The position numbers were made by a program, and so were the translations under genes. A DNA stretch of 64,000 bases from Lunularia cruciata (Eukaryota; Streptophyta; Marchantiopsida; Lunulariales; Lunulariaceae). Positions within the stretch are counted from its first letter, which is position 1, and each line of letters starts with the position of its first letter. Below, piece after piece: positions 21,297 to 31,984 of the stretch. The stretch is taken from assembly GCA_948567375.1 (NCBI GenBank), contig OX419760.1:62058911-62122910 (forward strand), given 5' to 3'. Under the pieces are notes generated by a model, which had not been told where the DNA came from, made no database searches, and was given only the letters and a program-made list of their open reading frames with translations.

Positions 21297-22708
21297 TGGC
21301 AGATCATACGGAAATATGTCTGCAAACTCTTGAACTATTTGATCAACCATTGCTTGATGAGGCTCTTGACCTCCTCAAATTCTCCTTGTGTGATTGGCTT
21401 GATCTTCCTCTATAGGTGTTTCACTTATAAACTTCCCATATAGGGACTTATCTTCCTTCCAAGCTTGCTCTAAGGCTGCTTCACTAACAAACTTCCCATC
21501 TTGGGACTTATCTTCCTTCAAAGCTTGCTTTATGGCTGCTTTCTTGACAGACTTCACATCTTGGGATTGATTATACTTAGGTGTCTAACTCAAAGGTGCC
21601 ACACAACCTAATCAGAAATTCCTACCTTGGTGTTGTACTTGATTTGTTGTTGGTTCCAATCAAATTGAACCTTATGACGTTCTAGCCAAGGTAAACCAAA
21701 ATTGACTTCATGGTGCATAGGTGTCGCTACAAACCTCATACACTCCAAATACTCCTTCCTAATCTTGAAGGTAACAAGATGTGAGGTGCAGAATGTAGAA
21801 CCTTTTCTACCATTTTCCATCATCAATCTACTTCCAATTATTGACTTGATAGGAATACTTAAATCCTTTGCTAGTTGCATAAACATGCAATTTGTTGAAC
21901 TTCCAAAATCAATTAAAATCTTACAACCACAATCAGATATCATACCTTGCAATTGAAACAACCTTGCATAGGTCAAGCTTTCAATCCCATTGGAACTAAT
22001 CAAATCTCAATAGGTGGCTCAAAATCTCATATTGAGATTAATTGTCTTCCTAATCATTTAGCTCCACAATCTCCATTTGGGCAATTTGTTGGGATTGTCC
22101 ATTCTTGAGTGGACATTTAGCAATGCAATGTCCAATCTAGCAACAATAAAAGCAACCACTATTTTGCCATAATCTTTCCCAATCTATTGTACCAAGTGGT
22201 CTCTATTGGATGTCATCAATCTCCATTGGTGCCGGTTCCTCCACACGTGTGTAATGTGCTAGTTGGTTTTGTGAAGGTCGAGGTTGAGACCAAGTTGCCA
22301 ATACCAAGGAATCAAAGTGATCCACTAGTTGCATGGCTTCTTCCAAGTATTTTGGCTCTTGCATAGTCACTTCTAATTTGGTTTGTGACTTCAAGACCTC
22401 ACAAATTGATCCAAAGCTTCACCATCTATTATATCTAGAATTTGCATTATGGTGTTCTGGAATTACGTGATGTAGCTTCTTATGGAACCAATTTGCTTCA
22501 ACTTTGCCAACTTATCTTATGTGGCATTTATCACTAGGAATCTCTCAAATATTACACCCTTGAATTCTTCTTATGTCAAGATTGGTGCAACAAATTGCCT
22601 TTCAGCTTGCTCTACTTGGAATCACCACCATTACTTTGCTGCTCTATCCAATTTGCTTGTAGTTAAGAGAATTTGTTTCTATTTATCTTAGAGAATTTGT
22701 TTCTATTC
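21297..22708 (-). pseudogene. A-II protease and gag, continuing beyond the B-III insertion
   Basis: Minus 21608-22003 is the protease region (LQGMISDCGCKILIDFGSST, then FGLPWLERHKVQFDWNQQQI); the Asp-Phe-Gly-Ser places the active-site D[ST]G as D-F-G. Minus 22203-22394 is the gag stretch before the knuckle (EPKYLEEAMQLVDHFDSLVLAT ... EEPAPMEIDDIQ). In the pre-protease zone a 60-bp unit is repeated: minus 21375-21557 reads AALEQAWKEDKSLYGKFISE twice over with variation. Gag is cut at 22708-22711 by the oppositely oriented A-III LTR, so the 5' LTR of A-II is missing. Confidence 0.75.
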
Positions 22709-22710
22709 AT

Positions 22711-23102
22711 CAACAATATGAAGTTTAATGACAAAGTTAGTAGGGCTAACAAAGAAGCAAATAAGAAAAATTAGCCTAGAATATTTTAGAAGTATCTAAG
22801 AAGCTTCTTGGCTTCCCAGATAGCTTAGCTCACACCCCAAGTAGGTAGCTTCTAGAAACTTGCAAGTAGCTTAGCTTGTACACCAAGTAATTGGCTTCTC
22901 AAGAAACTTCCTAATTAACTTGGCTTGCACTCCAAGAAAGTGGCTCAAGGAAGCTTCTTGAGAAGCTTCTCAAGAGCCTTGTATGATCCCTATAAATAAG
23001 AGAGCCGAAGCTCATACTAGGCATTTGGAGTTTTTCCTCATTCAAGTGTCACAATGTGAGCTTCCATTCTCTTATTTCTCTCCTCAGTCTTGGTCTTTTA
23101 CA
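22711..23102 (+). repeat. A-III 5' LTR
   Basis: About 392 bp, from CAACAATATGAAG (first bases of TGTAACAATATG changed) to GGTCTTTTACA. It has GAAGCTTC/TTCTAGAA blocks at 22790-22870 and a dense group at 22949-22978. The TATA box TATAAATA is at 22991-22998, and the conserved AGCTCATACTAGGCATTTGG follows. U3, R and U5 can therefore be placed with fair confidence. Confidence 0.85.
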
Positions 23103-23103
23103 T

Positions 23104-23115
23104 TGGTATCAGATC
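23104..23115 (+). promoter_or_regulatory. A-III primer binding site (initiator Met tRNA)
   Basis: TGGTATCAGATC, one base after the LTR. It matches 11 of 12 bases of the common plant Met-type site TGGTATCAGAGC. It is the best primer site in the window and orients the element. Confidence 0.85.
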
Positions 23116-23369
23116 AAGAATGAGATGGATGGAATTTAAGGACCACCAAATCCATTTCCACCAAACCATTATGATTTTTTTGTTCAAGTACTATCCAAAT
23201 ATCGTTTCACATAATTCATCACCTCACGCTTTGGACAAGATTTTTTGCAAATGATCACCATATTTGAGGAACCCTTGGTGCCTCTAGTTGTAACTTATGG
23301 AGAACGGTGGACGCATTGCTTCTATGTGTTAATAAATTAGATAGATTAAGAGTGACATGATAGAGTAGC

Positions 23370-24066
23370 AACCATGGTGGCAATGCCCAAGGTTATCATT
23401 GCTAGGCAACCGCAAATCAAGCACCTTATTTGATTGTTGGATGAACAAGATCACCAACGACAAGAGCACATAGATAGAATACCAATTTGGGAAGAAGAAG
23501 ATCAAATTAAATTCCCTAAACCTAAGGTATTTGAAGGTAAGAATCTCTTGGGTGTAATGGAGAATTTTGTGTTTGACTATGAACATTATTTTGAAGCTAC
23601 CAATTTTCAAGATAAGTAGAAACAAAGTCTCTTGGCTTCTAGCCAATTGGATGGATTGGCAAAGTTATGGTGGAGATTCCAAGTGGAGCAAGCTGATGAG
23701 AAATTGTTGCACCAATCTTGACGTGGGCAAAATTCAAAAGTGCAATAATTAGTCAATTCTAAGTTATAAATGCCACATAACTTGCATGAGATAGGTTGGC
23801 AGAGTTGAAATAGATTTGCTCTATAAGAAGTTACATCATGCAATTCCAGAACACCATCATGAAAATTCCAAATATATTGGAAGGAGAAGCTTTGGATTGA
23901 TATGTGAGGGGCTTGAAGTCAAAAACTAAATTAGAGATTACTATGCAAGAGCCACAACACTTGGAAGAATCCATGCGGTTTTGATTCCTTGGTTGTAACA
24001 ACTTGGTCTTGACCTCTATCTCCATAGAACCTACCAATATACTACACAAGAGTGGAGGAGCCGGCA
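23370..24066 (+). pseudogene. A-III gag (truncated)
   Basis: The plus frame at 23434-23619 reads QIKFPKPKVFEGKNLLGVME and FVFDYEHYFEATNFQDK. It then continues after a stop with LASSQLDGLAKLWWRFQVEQ. This is the capsid start of gypsy gag ('F-x-G-x-x-...-W-x-x-x-x'). Several stops follow, and the zinc knuckle has been lost with the truncation at 24067. The same string is found in A-VI at 56390-56580. Confidence 0.72.
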
Positions 24067-24067
24067 C

Positions 24068-24756
24068 TGTAACACCTATTTGTGCATGTATGTAGTAATG
24101 TGATATTTAGTTTGGTATTACTAGTACTTGAGAGATACTATTTATATAGAGATAAAGGATGGTTCTATCTTAGTCATGATTAGCTAAATTTAGTCATAAC
24201 TAAGATAGATAGGACCTTACTTTAGAGGAAGTGGAAAAGATGAACACTAATATTTTGGATTCTAGTATGTTGACTTGGTATTATTCCTAGGTGTTTGGCT
24301 TTGAGGAGAGAGTTGAAACCTCTTGGGCTTGCAAGCCTTTTTGTTTTGGATTCTTCTATAGTCCAAGGATAGCCCATGTGAAGGAATCCTTGACTTAATG
24401 GTGGGTCAAGATAAGATCACATGCTTAGTGGAATATGCCTATATGGATAGATATTCCTTTATACTTTTTGACTTTACTTGACTTTTAGCCTAGTAACTTG
24501 AGTTACTCCAGTAATTAGTAACTTTGGTGCATAACTATTTCACAAGTATATAAATTAGGGGTGAGGAGGTACTCATCATCCTTTCATTTGCAATTATCTC
24601 TCTCATTGAGTTCTCTAGTGAGCAATGTCTTGAGTCTTGGAGTGTTAGCCTTGGAGGAGTATGATGGAGTTGGGGTTCTTTGCTTTCTTAGTCCATGGTG
24701 TGCTACCATAATAGTCATCAAAGGTTCATCTTGAGTGAGAGATAGGCCAGCTCACA
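24068..24756 (+). repeat. C-III 5' LTR
   Basis: 689 bp, starting TGTAACACCTATTTGTGC and ending GGCCAGCTCACA. A probable TATA box, TATATAAAT, lies at 24547-24555. The R/U5 part after it (24570-24756) is the piece shared with C-II. Confidence 0.85.
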
Positions 24757-24760
24757 TTTT

Positions 24761-24773
24761 TGGTTCCATTGCC
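24761..24773 (+). promoter_or_regulatory. C-III primer binding site (Asp-tRNA-like)
   Basis: TGGTTCCATTGCC, five bases after the LTR. It agrees at 10 of 13 positions with TGGCGCCGTTGCC, the site typical of plant Athila/Tat elements. This supports the clade. Confidence 0.6.
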
Positions 24774-25755
24774 AAGACCTCTCTAGAAGGCAAGATAATG
24801 TTCCGCATACAATTCTATATTAGACAAAAGGAGGCTATGAGAGCTCACTTGGAGAGAACTTTAGGGGAGAAGAGTGTTGAACTTATGTTAGAGAACTTGG
24901 ACCTATTTTTATACCCTATAGTTCATTATGATGTCTTTGAGGTGATTTTGTACATCTTGTACATTGAGAGGATTTGGAGAGATTGTGTGAGGTGGATTGC
25001 AGATTTTAGAGATTAAGGTGATTTTGGGTAAAATCTCAAGTTTAAGATCTAGACTTGAAATTTCTATGCATGATAGCTTGGGTTATCTTTCAATTAGCAC
25101 ACTTGAAATTAATGTGAGAGCTACTATACACACTAGGCTAGAATTTTTGAAAGTTGATAGTGTAAACTGCTCCGCAATTGCATGCTCTCTGGAAAATTAT
25201 ACAGAGTCTGCCATTTCTCAATTTTCTGTGGATTGTCTTGAAAATTTCCAAGAAAATTTAGTTCATTGTATCCTACTGTTGACTCAAAAATAAGAGAGAG
25301 ATCATTTTTGCATAGAGAGTTATGAGTTTTTAAAGTGAGGGGGTGGTTTTTAGACCAAATCTGAAATATGTGTGATGAATGGAAAGGTGTGTAGGCAAAA
25401 TGGCTCAATAAAAAGATTTGAAATTTTGCAAGGAAGGATGCCCTAGAGTGGTGATCAAGTGTGAAGAATTTCAGAATAAATAATATACCAGTTGAGAGAT
25501 TTGAGTAACATTGTGAAGAAGTGTCAATTTTGTAAAGTTGAGATCTCATGCATGAGGAGTTTGAGAGCAACAAAAAGCATATTTGAGTGTTTTGATTCAT
25601 CTTGGGAACATAGAGGGTCATCAAGAGTGGAAATTGAGACTATGCAAGGTTTTGAGGTGATTATAGGAGGTGGATTTGAGGAAAAGAGAATTTAGAATAA
25701 AATCTGAAGAGAGTGTTGAGAGGATTCAAAAACCTACACCGCTTGGAAGAAAGAG

Positions 25756-26076
25756 TGAATCTAGGTGCTTTTTATGTCGAGAGAATGGACATAAAGCAAG
25801 TTCATGTCCATTGACCTTGAGAGCAAGAGATTGAAGGAAAGGAGAGGATTACTTGACTTCGGTTTGCATGTTGGACCTTCTTCACCAAGATTGGGTGGGA
25901 GAAGATCTAAGACCAAGGAGTTGTGTGAGGTTTGTGGAGTTGAAGGACTTCCAAAAGGACATGAGTGTAGTGGAGTAAAAGCACTTTTGGAGACTTTGGT
26001 GAAGGATCTTGGAGAGAGTCTTAGTGCAACTATAGAAATATTACCACCTTCATCAGCTAGTTCTCAAGATTATTGA
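25756..26076 (+). pseudogene. C-III upstream Cys/His-rich frame (before gag)
   Basis: CFLCRENGHKASSCP (about 25771-25815) is a perfect CX2CX4HX4C zinc knuckle placed 500 bp before gag begins. In the next frame, with ATG at 25804 inside the knuckle codons, an open stretch runs to 26076. It contains LLDFGLHVGPSSPRLGGRR and LCEVCGVEGLPKGHEC (CX2C, then HxC). The knuckle frame stops at GCAAGAGATTGA. C-I shows the same layout and the same offset. The two frames may be one ancestral ORF with a shared frameshift, overlapping genes, or exons. I do not recognise the product. Gag has its own knuckle at about 27160-27210. Confidence 0.6.
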
Positions 26077-26309
26077 TAGAGATAATCTTTCAACTTATGG
26101 ATAAACTATGCATGAGAGTTTGATTAATATGCACTCTAGGATTTGATATTCCTATAGAAATCTTGGAGTAACTTGAAAATTTTGAGTTCCCTAGGGTGGA
26201 TTGCTCTCAAATGGTGTTAGTCATGTACATACTCTATTAGTTATAGAGTGAGAGAAAAGAAAAGAGAAAAAGAAAAATTGAGAGAAAAGAAAAATAGTGA
26301 GGGATTAAG

Positions 26310-27566
26310 ATGGGGAAACTTCCAGTTTTCTTTGGCAAGGATGGAGAAGATGTAGAGGCCTTTGTGAGAGACTTCAAGAGAGATTTCATAGGAAATAATG
26401 AGAGGAGGAAGAATGAGTGGGCTTCATTGTTACCAGATTTCTTTGAAGATGCAGCTCTTACATGGTATGAGTCAGAATACCAAAAGAGAGAGAAAAGAGA
26501 GAGAGGAAAGATGAGCAAGAAGAGTCTTGGGAGAGTTTGACTTTAGTTCTCATTGAGAACTTCCTTCCAGATGAGAGTTATGAGAGATTGATGAGTGAAG
26601 TTACCTTTCTCAAGCAAGGAGATGGAGAGAAAGTGAGAGTCTATGTGGAAATAGTAGAAAAGTTAGAGTGTAGATTTTGCATAGTGTTGAGGAAGGGTGA
26701 GGATGATGTGGAAACTAATATGATTGGCATAAGAGCTATGCTCACCAAGAATTTTGTGGGAGGATTAAGACCACAAATTAGAAGCAAGTGAGATGTGAGA
26801 AATCTTCTTCCAAGGTTGAAGCTATTAAGATCGCAATTCGTATGGAGGAAATTTTGGAAGAGGATGAGAGTGATTTGGTGGTGAAGGAGGTTGTGCATAC
26901 TCCTCAAGGTTACAATTATGGTAGAACTTCTGATACTTTGGTGATAAGAGTTGCACCATAAGTAGTCATTGCTCCAATTCTTTCACCTCCATCAAAAGAT
27001 CCACTTCAAACTATCATAGAACAACTTGTAGATCTCAAGATAAATGTGGTGCAACTATGGGAGAAGAGAGAGGTGAATCAGAATGTAGGGAGAGGGCCTA
27101 GGAGTTATGGACTATCCATATAGAGGAGGTCAACCAGCCAATAATTTTAATGATAGAAATTGATTTGGTTGTAGAGGAAGAGTTCATATCCAAAGGAATT
27201 GCCCAAATTCCACTTACCATAGGAAGAAGGGGTTATGAGGGAGCCAATAGAGGGAAAGAAGGAGGTAGTGAAACCCAAGTGGCTCCTCATCCAAACAAAG
27301 ATAAAGGGATAGCATCTATAGATATGGTTGAGAGCAAGTATGAGAAGAGAGAGTGCTCAAACTCCAAGAGTCTTAATTTGGAGCTTTTGGCACAAGAGAA
27401 GAAGAGAGCTCGTTTTGCAGAGGATGTGCACTCTTCTCAAGGATTTACTCCTAGCAAAGATACTCCTATGTCTACTAGGAGCACTTGCACCTCAACACCA
27501 TCAACAAAAAAGACTCCAAGAAAGAAGTTGGGGATGGAGGACTTCTTGATATCAAAACAACAATAG
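26310..27566 (+). pseudogene. C-III gag
   Basis: The frame opens at ATG 26310 (MGKLPVFFGKDGEDVEAFV, DFFEDAALTWYESEYQ), a typical gypsy capsid start. It shifts near 26537 and continues to 26791 (LPDESYERLMSEVTFLKQGD, NFVGGLRPQIRSK). Around 27160 the translation FGCRGRVHIQRNCP is the zinc knuckle, with the first Cys turned into a stop (TGA). The stretch 27150-27566 ends in a Lys/Arg-rich, Thr/Ser-rich linker. Gag forms the particle and packages RNA. The copy is dead. Confidence 0.78.
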
Positions 27567-27579
27567 AACTACAATGTGT

Positions 27580-28090
27580 TGGAGGATGTTGGTAGTCACA
27601 AGGCTAACATCACAATGGGCCAAATTATTGCTTGAATCTTACTTTGAGAAAGGAACTTAGAGGTGGTTGAGTTCTATAAGGAGCAAGAGGAAGAAGAAGG
27701 CAAAAGCTCTAGTATCAATGGGGGTGGTGGATGCCAAGCCAACACCATGGGAGGCTTGTGAATATGCCTCCAAAATTGAGGTTAGAGTGAATGGTCATAA
27801 CATCGAGGATGCATTGGTTGATGGAGGATCAACAATGAATGCCATGTAGAAAGGTTGATGAAGAAGTTAGGTATGATACCCTCCAAACCTTCAATGTTTG
27901 TGGTGAGCATGGCAAACAAACAATAAGTTCGACCAGTAAGGATGATAGATAAGGTGGTAGTTTCAGTTATGGGAGTTCAAAATCTCATGACTTTCCAAGT
28001 CTTGAAAGATTCAAGTTATGACTTACTTCTTGGGAGGCCATGGTTGAGAGCAACATGCACAACTGATTGATGGCACAAAGGGTACTTGAG
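27580..28090 (+). pseudogene. C-III aspartic protease
   Basis: 27667-27849 reads ALVSMGVVDAKPTPWEACEY and HNIEDALVDGGSTMNAM, with the catalytic Asp in VDGGS. After a stop it continues with MIPSKPSMFVVSMANKQ and SYDLLLGRPWLRATCT, the conserved end of the fold. Upstream, NITMGQII is the segment that usually precedes the protease in this group. The protease would cut Gag-Pol. Confidence 0.75.
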
Positions 28091-28271
28091 GATTGGACCA
28101 TCAAACCATAGAGTCACAGTTCTTGTGACTACCACCACCAACACTTCACATTCAGATATACCATCTTCTGATTATTGGGAATCAGATTCTAAAGAAGGAG
28201 CTTCAAGTGTGGACACAAGCATGGAAGAGTAGACTTCCACGGAGGAGGATGAATTTGAAACTGATTCAGAT

Positions 28272-30011
28272 GTGTATTCCTTGTGTGCTATAGATTTTGC
28301 ACCTAAGCCAGAGGTTTTGAAAGACCCAGATAAATCACCATTGACACTTGAGGAGATAGAGGGGAGGTTATCTACCCTCAAGTTTAGCCCAAATGTTACC
28401 AAGGAGGAGAAGGTAAGATTTGAGGAGATTTTCCCCAAGTTCACCCATGTGTTTGCTTTTAGTTACAAGGATTTGAAGGAAGTCACTTTGGAGGAGCACA
28501 AGATAGAGGTGGAGTCACATGCAAGACCAATCCACCAAAAGCAATGTCACATTAGCCCGCAAATATCTTTGGTTGTGAAGGAGAAGATTGATAAGCTCAA
28601 GGAAGCTGGATTTATCTTTGAGGTGGAGAATTCAAAATGGGTGTCTCCAATTGTCATTGTGAAGAAAATAATGGCAAGCTTTGGGTATGTATGGATTACA
28701 AGAAGCTCAATGTTATTACCAAGAAGGACTACTACCCATTGCCATTCATTGATGAGATCTTGGAGGAGGTTGTAGGTCATGAGAGGTACAGTTTTGGAGA
28801 TGGTTATATTGGATATAACCAAATCAAGATTGCACCAGAGCATCAACAACTCACCACATTCACCACACCTTGGGAAACTTACGCTTTCAAGGTCATGCCT
28901 TTTAGGCTTTGCAATGCTCCAACCACATTCTAACGGTTCATAAACAAGGTATTTGAACTTTCATTGGGAAATTTGTGAGACTTCATTGATGACTTTTGTG
29001 TCTATGGGAGCAATGAGGAGCACTTTGAGCACCTAATCAAGGTCTTGTAACACTTGGATGAGGAAAATGCATCACTCAACCTAGAGAAGTGCATTTTTGG
29101 ATTTGAAGAAGGTCTACTTTTGGGGCACATCATCTCCAAGGATGGACTAATAGTTGATCTTGAGAATGTGAGGAAAATCTCATACCTTCCATTCCCTTCA
29201 AGCTTGACAAAGTTATGCCAATTCTTGGGGATAGTTGGGTAATATAAGAGGTTCATCTTCTCATTTTCCAAAAAGGCTTTTGCATTGATCATCTACATGA
29301 AGAAGGGTGTAGATTACATGGTGATTTTGGAGGACAAGGAGGCTCTCAAAGCTTTTGAGGAGCTCAAGCAATCCCTTGTTGTAGCTCCAATTCTTTCTAA
29401 ACCTGATTGGAGTAAGCCTTTCATCCTCTACACTAATGCTTCTAATGTAGCTATAGGATGCACTCTTAGTCAATTAGACCAAGATGGGTATGATCATCCA
29501 ATAGCTTATGCTAGTAGAAAAATAGTTTCAACAGAAAATAACTACTCTATCATGAAGAGAGAAGGTGATCTTTGGTCTCAAGAAGTTTAGACATTACTTG
29601 ATTGGAGAGAAAGCCACCAGTGTCACAGATCACAAGGCCTTGAAGTACATCTTCAACAAGCCTAATGTTTAAGGAAGACTAGCAAGGTGGATGATACTCT
29701 TGTCTAAATATGACGACACCATTGAGGATAGGTCAAGAAAGAAACATGCAAATGTTGGTTTGTTATCTAGAGCCTATGATCGTGATGGAGATGAGTCAGT
29801 GGATGATTCCTTCCTAGATGAGGATCTCATGACAATCTCAGTCACTCAAGAGGTTCCAATGGAGTACAAGGAGATTGTGGATTTTGTGACAAGAGGTACC
29901 TATGCAGAAGGGATGCATGCTAGGGAGAGGAAGACCCTTGCAACAAGATCTAGACCTTACACAATGGTGGAGAATATTCTTTTTCACCAAAGAGCAGATG
30001 GTCTACTTTAG
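28272..30011 (+). pseudogene. C-III reverse transcriptase, RNase H and tether
   Basis: The RT N-terminus at 28272-28700 (RPIHQKQCHISPQISLVVKE, KLKEAGFIFEVENSKWVSPI) carries a frameshift near 28670. 28637-28933 reads LWVCMDYKKLNVITKKDYYP and DGYIGYNQIKIAPEHQQLTT. DFIDDFCVYGS at about 28980 holds the two metal-binding Asp. RNase H is at 29285-29640 (FILYTNASNVAIGCTL with D changed to N). The tether at 29691-30011 ends QRADGLL. At least five stops or shifts separate the pieces. C-II has the same region open, which shows what the family encoded. Confidence 0.82.
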
Positions 30012-30054
30012 AGAGCTGTGGGACAACCATGAAGACTTCCACTGGATATTTTCC

Positions 30055-30596
30055 AACATCACTACACAACATACATCATTGTCAACATCATATAATATAG
30101 AAGCACAACTCACACATAAGTCATACATGAACTCTAAAGTGCCACAATAATCAATTTGTTCTTCCACTCGAATCACACTCAAATAGAATAGGTACTCAAT
30201 CCTTCACTCAAAAGTTTTCCAATAATTGGGTACCAATTACAATCAAGCAATACACACTCTAGCTAAGAGACTCCAAGTGATGCTCATTGGTCTCTATCCA
30301 CCATAGCTAGGAACTCAAAGGCTCAACATTAGAGAAGTGAGCTCTTTGGAGCTGCACTTCAAAGGTATACCCCTTTTCTTAACCTAGGTCTCTAGCCCTA
30401 ACAATGCTGTTGATAGCACATCCAATGGTACAAATGGTACAAGTGATGGTGGGTCCTATTGTGTGATCAATAGCCCTAACATAAAATTGGACCATCAACA
30501 AGTAGTCCAAGTGTAACTACCAAAATACTTATGACTACCAATACTACTACTCCAATGTTTGAGCAATCAAGCTTCAACATCACAAATGTCATGACA
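30055..30596 (-). repeat. family B LTR B-IV (solo-type)
   Basis: Minus-strand b+a LTR of about 540 bp. It starts TGTCATGACATTTGTGATG at 30596. Block b runs to ...AACAAATTGATTA, and block a (TTGTGGCACTTTAGAGTTC) ends near 30055. It has no internal family B sequence on either side and replaces the integrase end of C-III. No target duplication is visible. Confidence 0.75.
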
Positions 30597-30769
30597 TACT
30601 TGATCTTGTAGCTAGCTCATGTGGTCTCTAGGCTTATTTTTCTTATCTGCATTTGGGATTATCCTACATCACTCTAAGTGTTGAACATCCTACAAGTAGG
30701 CCTGCCTATAAGTACTTGGGATTATTCTACATCATTTCAAGTCTTTCTTCCATTCTAGCTTGCAGTGTC

Positions 30770-31560
30770 ACTCCTCCAAGTACCTCTCCATTTGAGGCAC
30801 TTCTCCCAATAGGTTTATCTTTTCTCATAGTTCTCTTAGCACTTAAGCTTGGTATGATCAACAAAAGAAAATTTTGAAGAAATGAGAGTACCATACTTGG
30901 CTTGCATGGAGTATTGTGTGAAAAAGTGCATGTAGATGTTTTTCATCAGATCATGAAGTGCACAGATTCTTTCCTCTATTGTTCCTTTTTGTCAAACAAA
31001 GACATCCGTGTTGACTTAGTAAGAATAAAAAGAGATAGAACTCAAAGGAGTTCAATCATGATAATAGCTTCTTGCTAGTAAATAAGTTGAAATAGGGTGA
31101 ATCCCATAGCCATCTTTATTGTGGTGCAATAAGCCTATAGTGCACCGACAAGTTTCTAATCCAAATTTGTGGAGTTAAGACTGACCATTTTTTTAAATAG
31201 TCAATAGGATTCCATTGATGCGCTCAACCTGACCATTTGCTTATGGTGGTAGGGGATAGACCGGTTGTGTTGGACCTTATAGATGGTGGTCAAGTTCTAT
31301 ATGCCTTCATTGATGAAGTGTGACCCATTATCCATGATAATAGATAAGGGAACACCAAAATCTAGAGATAATATTTCTCTTTAGAAATTGGACGGTGATA
31401 GCAATAGAGTTGTTGACAAAGAATTTGGCTTTTCCCCATTTAGTTAAGTAGTCAATTGCAACTATACTATAATAACGTTTACTCCTTCTAGCTACAAGAT
31501 TGATTGGGCCTACAGAATCAACACACCTTTTTAGAAGGGTTGTGTTGCTAAGATTAGGTG
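30770..31560 (-). pseudogene. family D integrase
   Basis: The minus-strand translation near 31540-31390 gives SVGPINLVARRSKRYYSIVA and IDYLTKWGKAKFFVNNSIAI, the start of the gypsy integrase core. Near 31350-31250 it gives VPLSIIMDNGSHFINEG, where MDNG is the second catalytic Asp. Around 31150-31060 it gives AYCTTIKMAMGFTLFQLIY, the conserved post-core 'A-Y-R-T-T' block. Stops are frequent. It would have joined element DNA to the genome. The family is sure, the clade is not. Confidence 0.7.
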
Positions 31561-31984
31561 GAGGTATATGTGGTATTGGAAGGCAATTTTATCAATATGT
31601 GGATAGGCATCATACATGTGGGCATGCCTATTGGCATCATGAGAGATGAAAAACCATCAATATCTTGCAAGGTAGACCTTGCATGCAGTCAATTCTTCCA
31701 AGAAGTACCCACCCGATTCATAAAAATGACATGCCATGAGTACTACAAGAAATTCATTTGGGTGATGTAGTGCCAAAGGACTTAGTCTACACCCATCTTG
31801 TATAGTTCACCTTGTAAGATAATGAATGGTAGGGCTAATGTATGAAAAATTTTATGGTTTGCTTGTGGTAAATTGGAGGGCACAAAGCCCCCAAACAAGT
31901 AATGTTGGATTTGGAGCATCCAAGATTATTGTGTAGTAATTATGTCTTGTAAATAAAAGAGATGAAAGTCTATGGGATTGGGGT

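Larger units (their letters stand above)
22711..24067 (+). mobile_element. chromovirus copy A-III, 5' portion
   Basis: Plus-strand 5' part of family A: LTR 22711-23102, a clear Met-tRNA primer site, and gag to about 24066. It breaks off where the family C LTR starts with TGTAACACC (24068). No continuation is found on the far side of C-III near 30 kb. It stands head to head with A-II. Confidence 0.85.
24068..30020 (+). mobile_element. family C (Athila/Tat-like) copy C-III, 3' end missing
   Basis: The most complete family C copy: 5' LTR, primer site, 1 kb leader, upstream Cys/His frame, gag, protease, RT, RNase H and tether. It is lost near 30020, before the integrase, and a family B LTR follows. 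The start TGTAACACC interrupts A-III gag exactly. Compared with C-II (17220-19069), the shared RT-RNase H part is inverted and very similar over 1.1 kb. Confidence 0.88.

Noticed and set aside
23104-23115. TGGTATCAGATC as part of a tRNA gene
   Set aside because: It is only the 12-base primer binding site next to an LTR; no cloverleaf can be formed around it. No tRNA or rRNA gene was found in the window.
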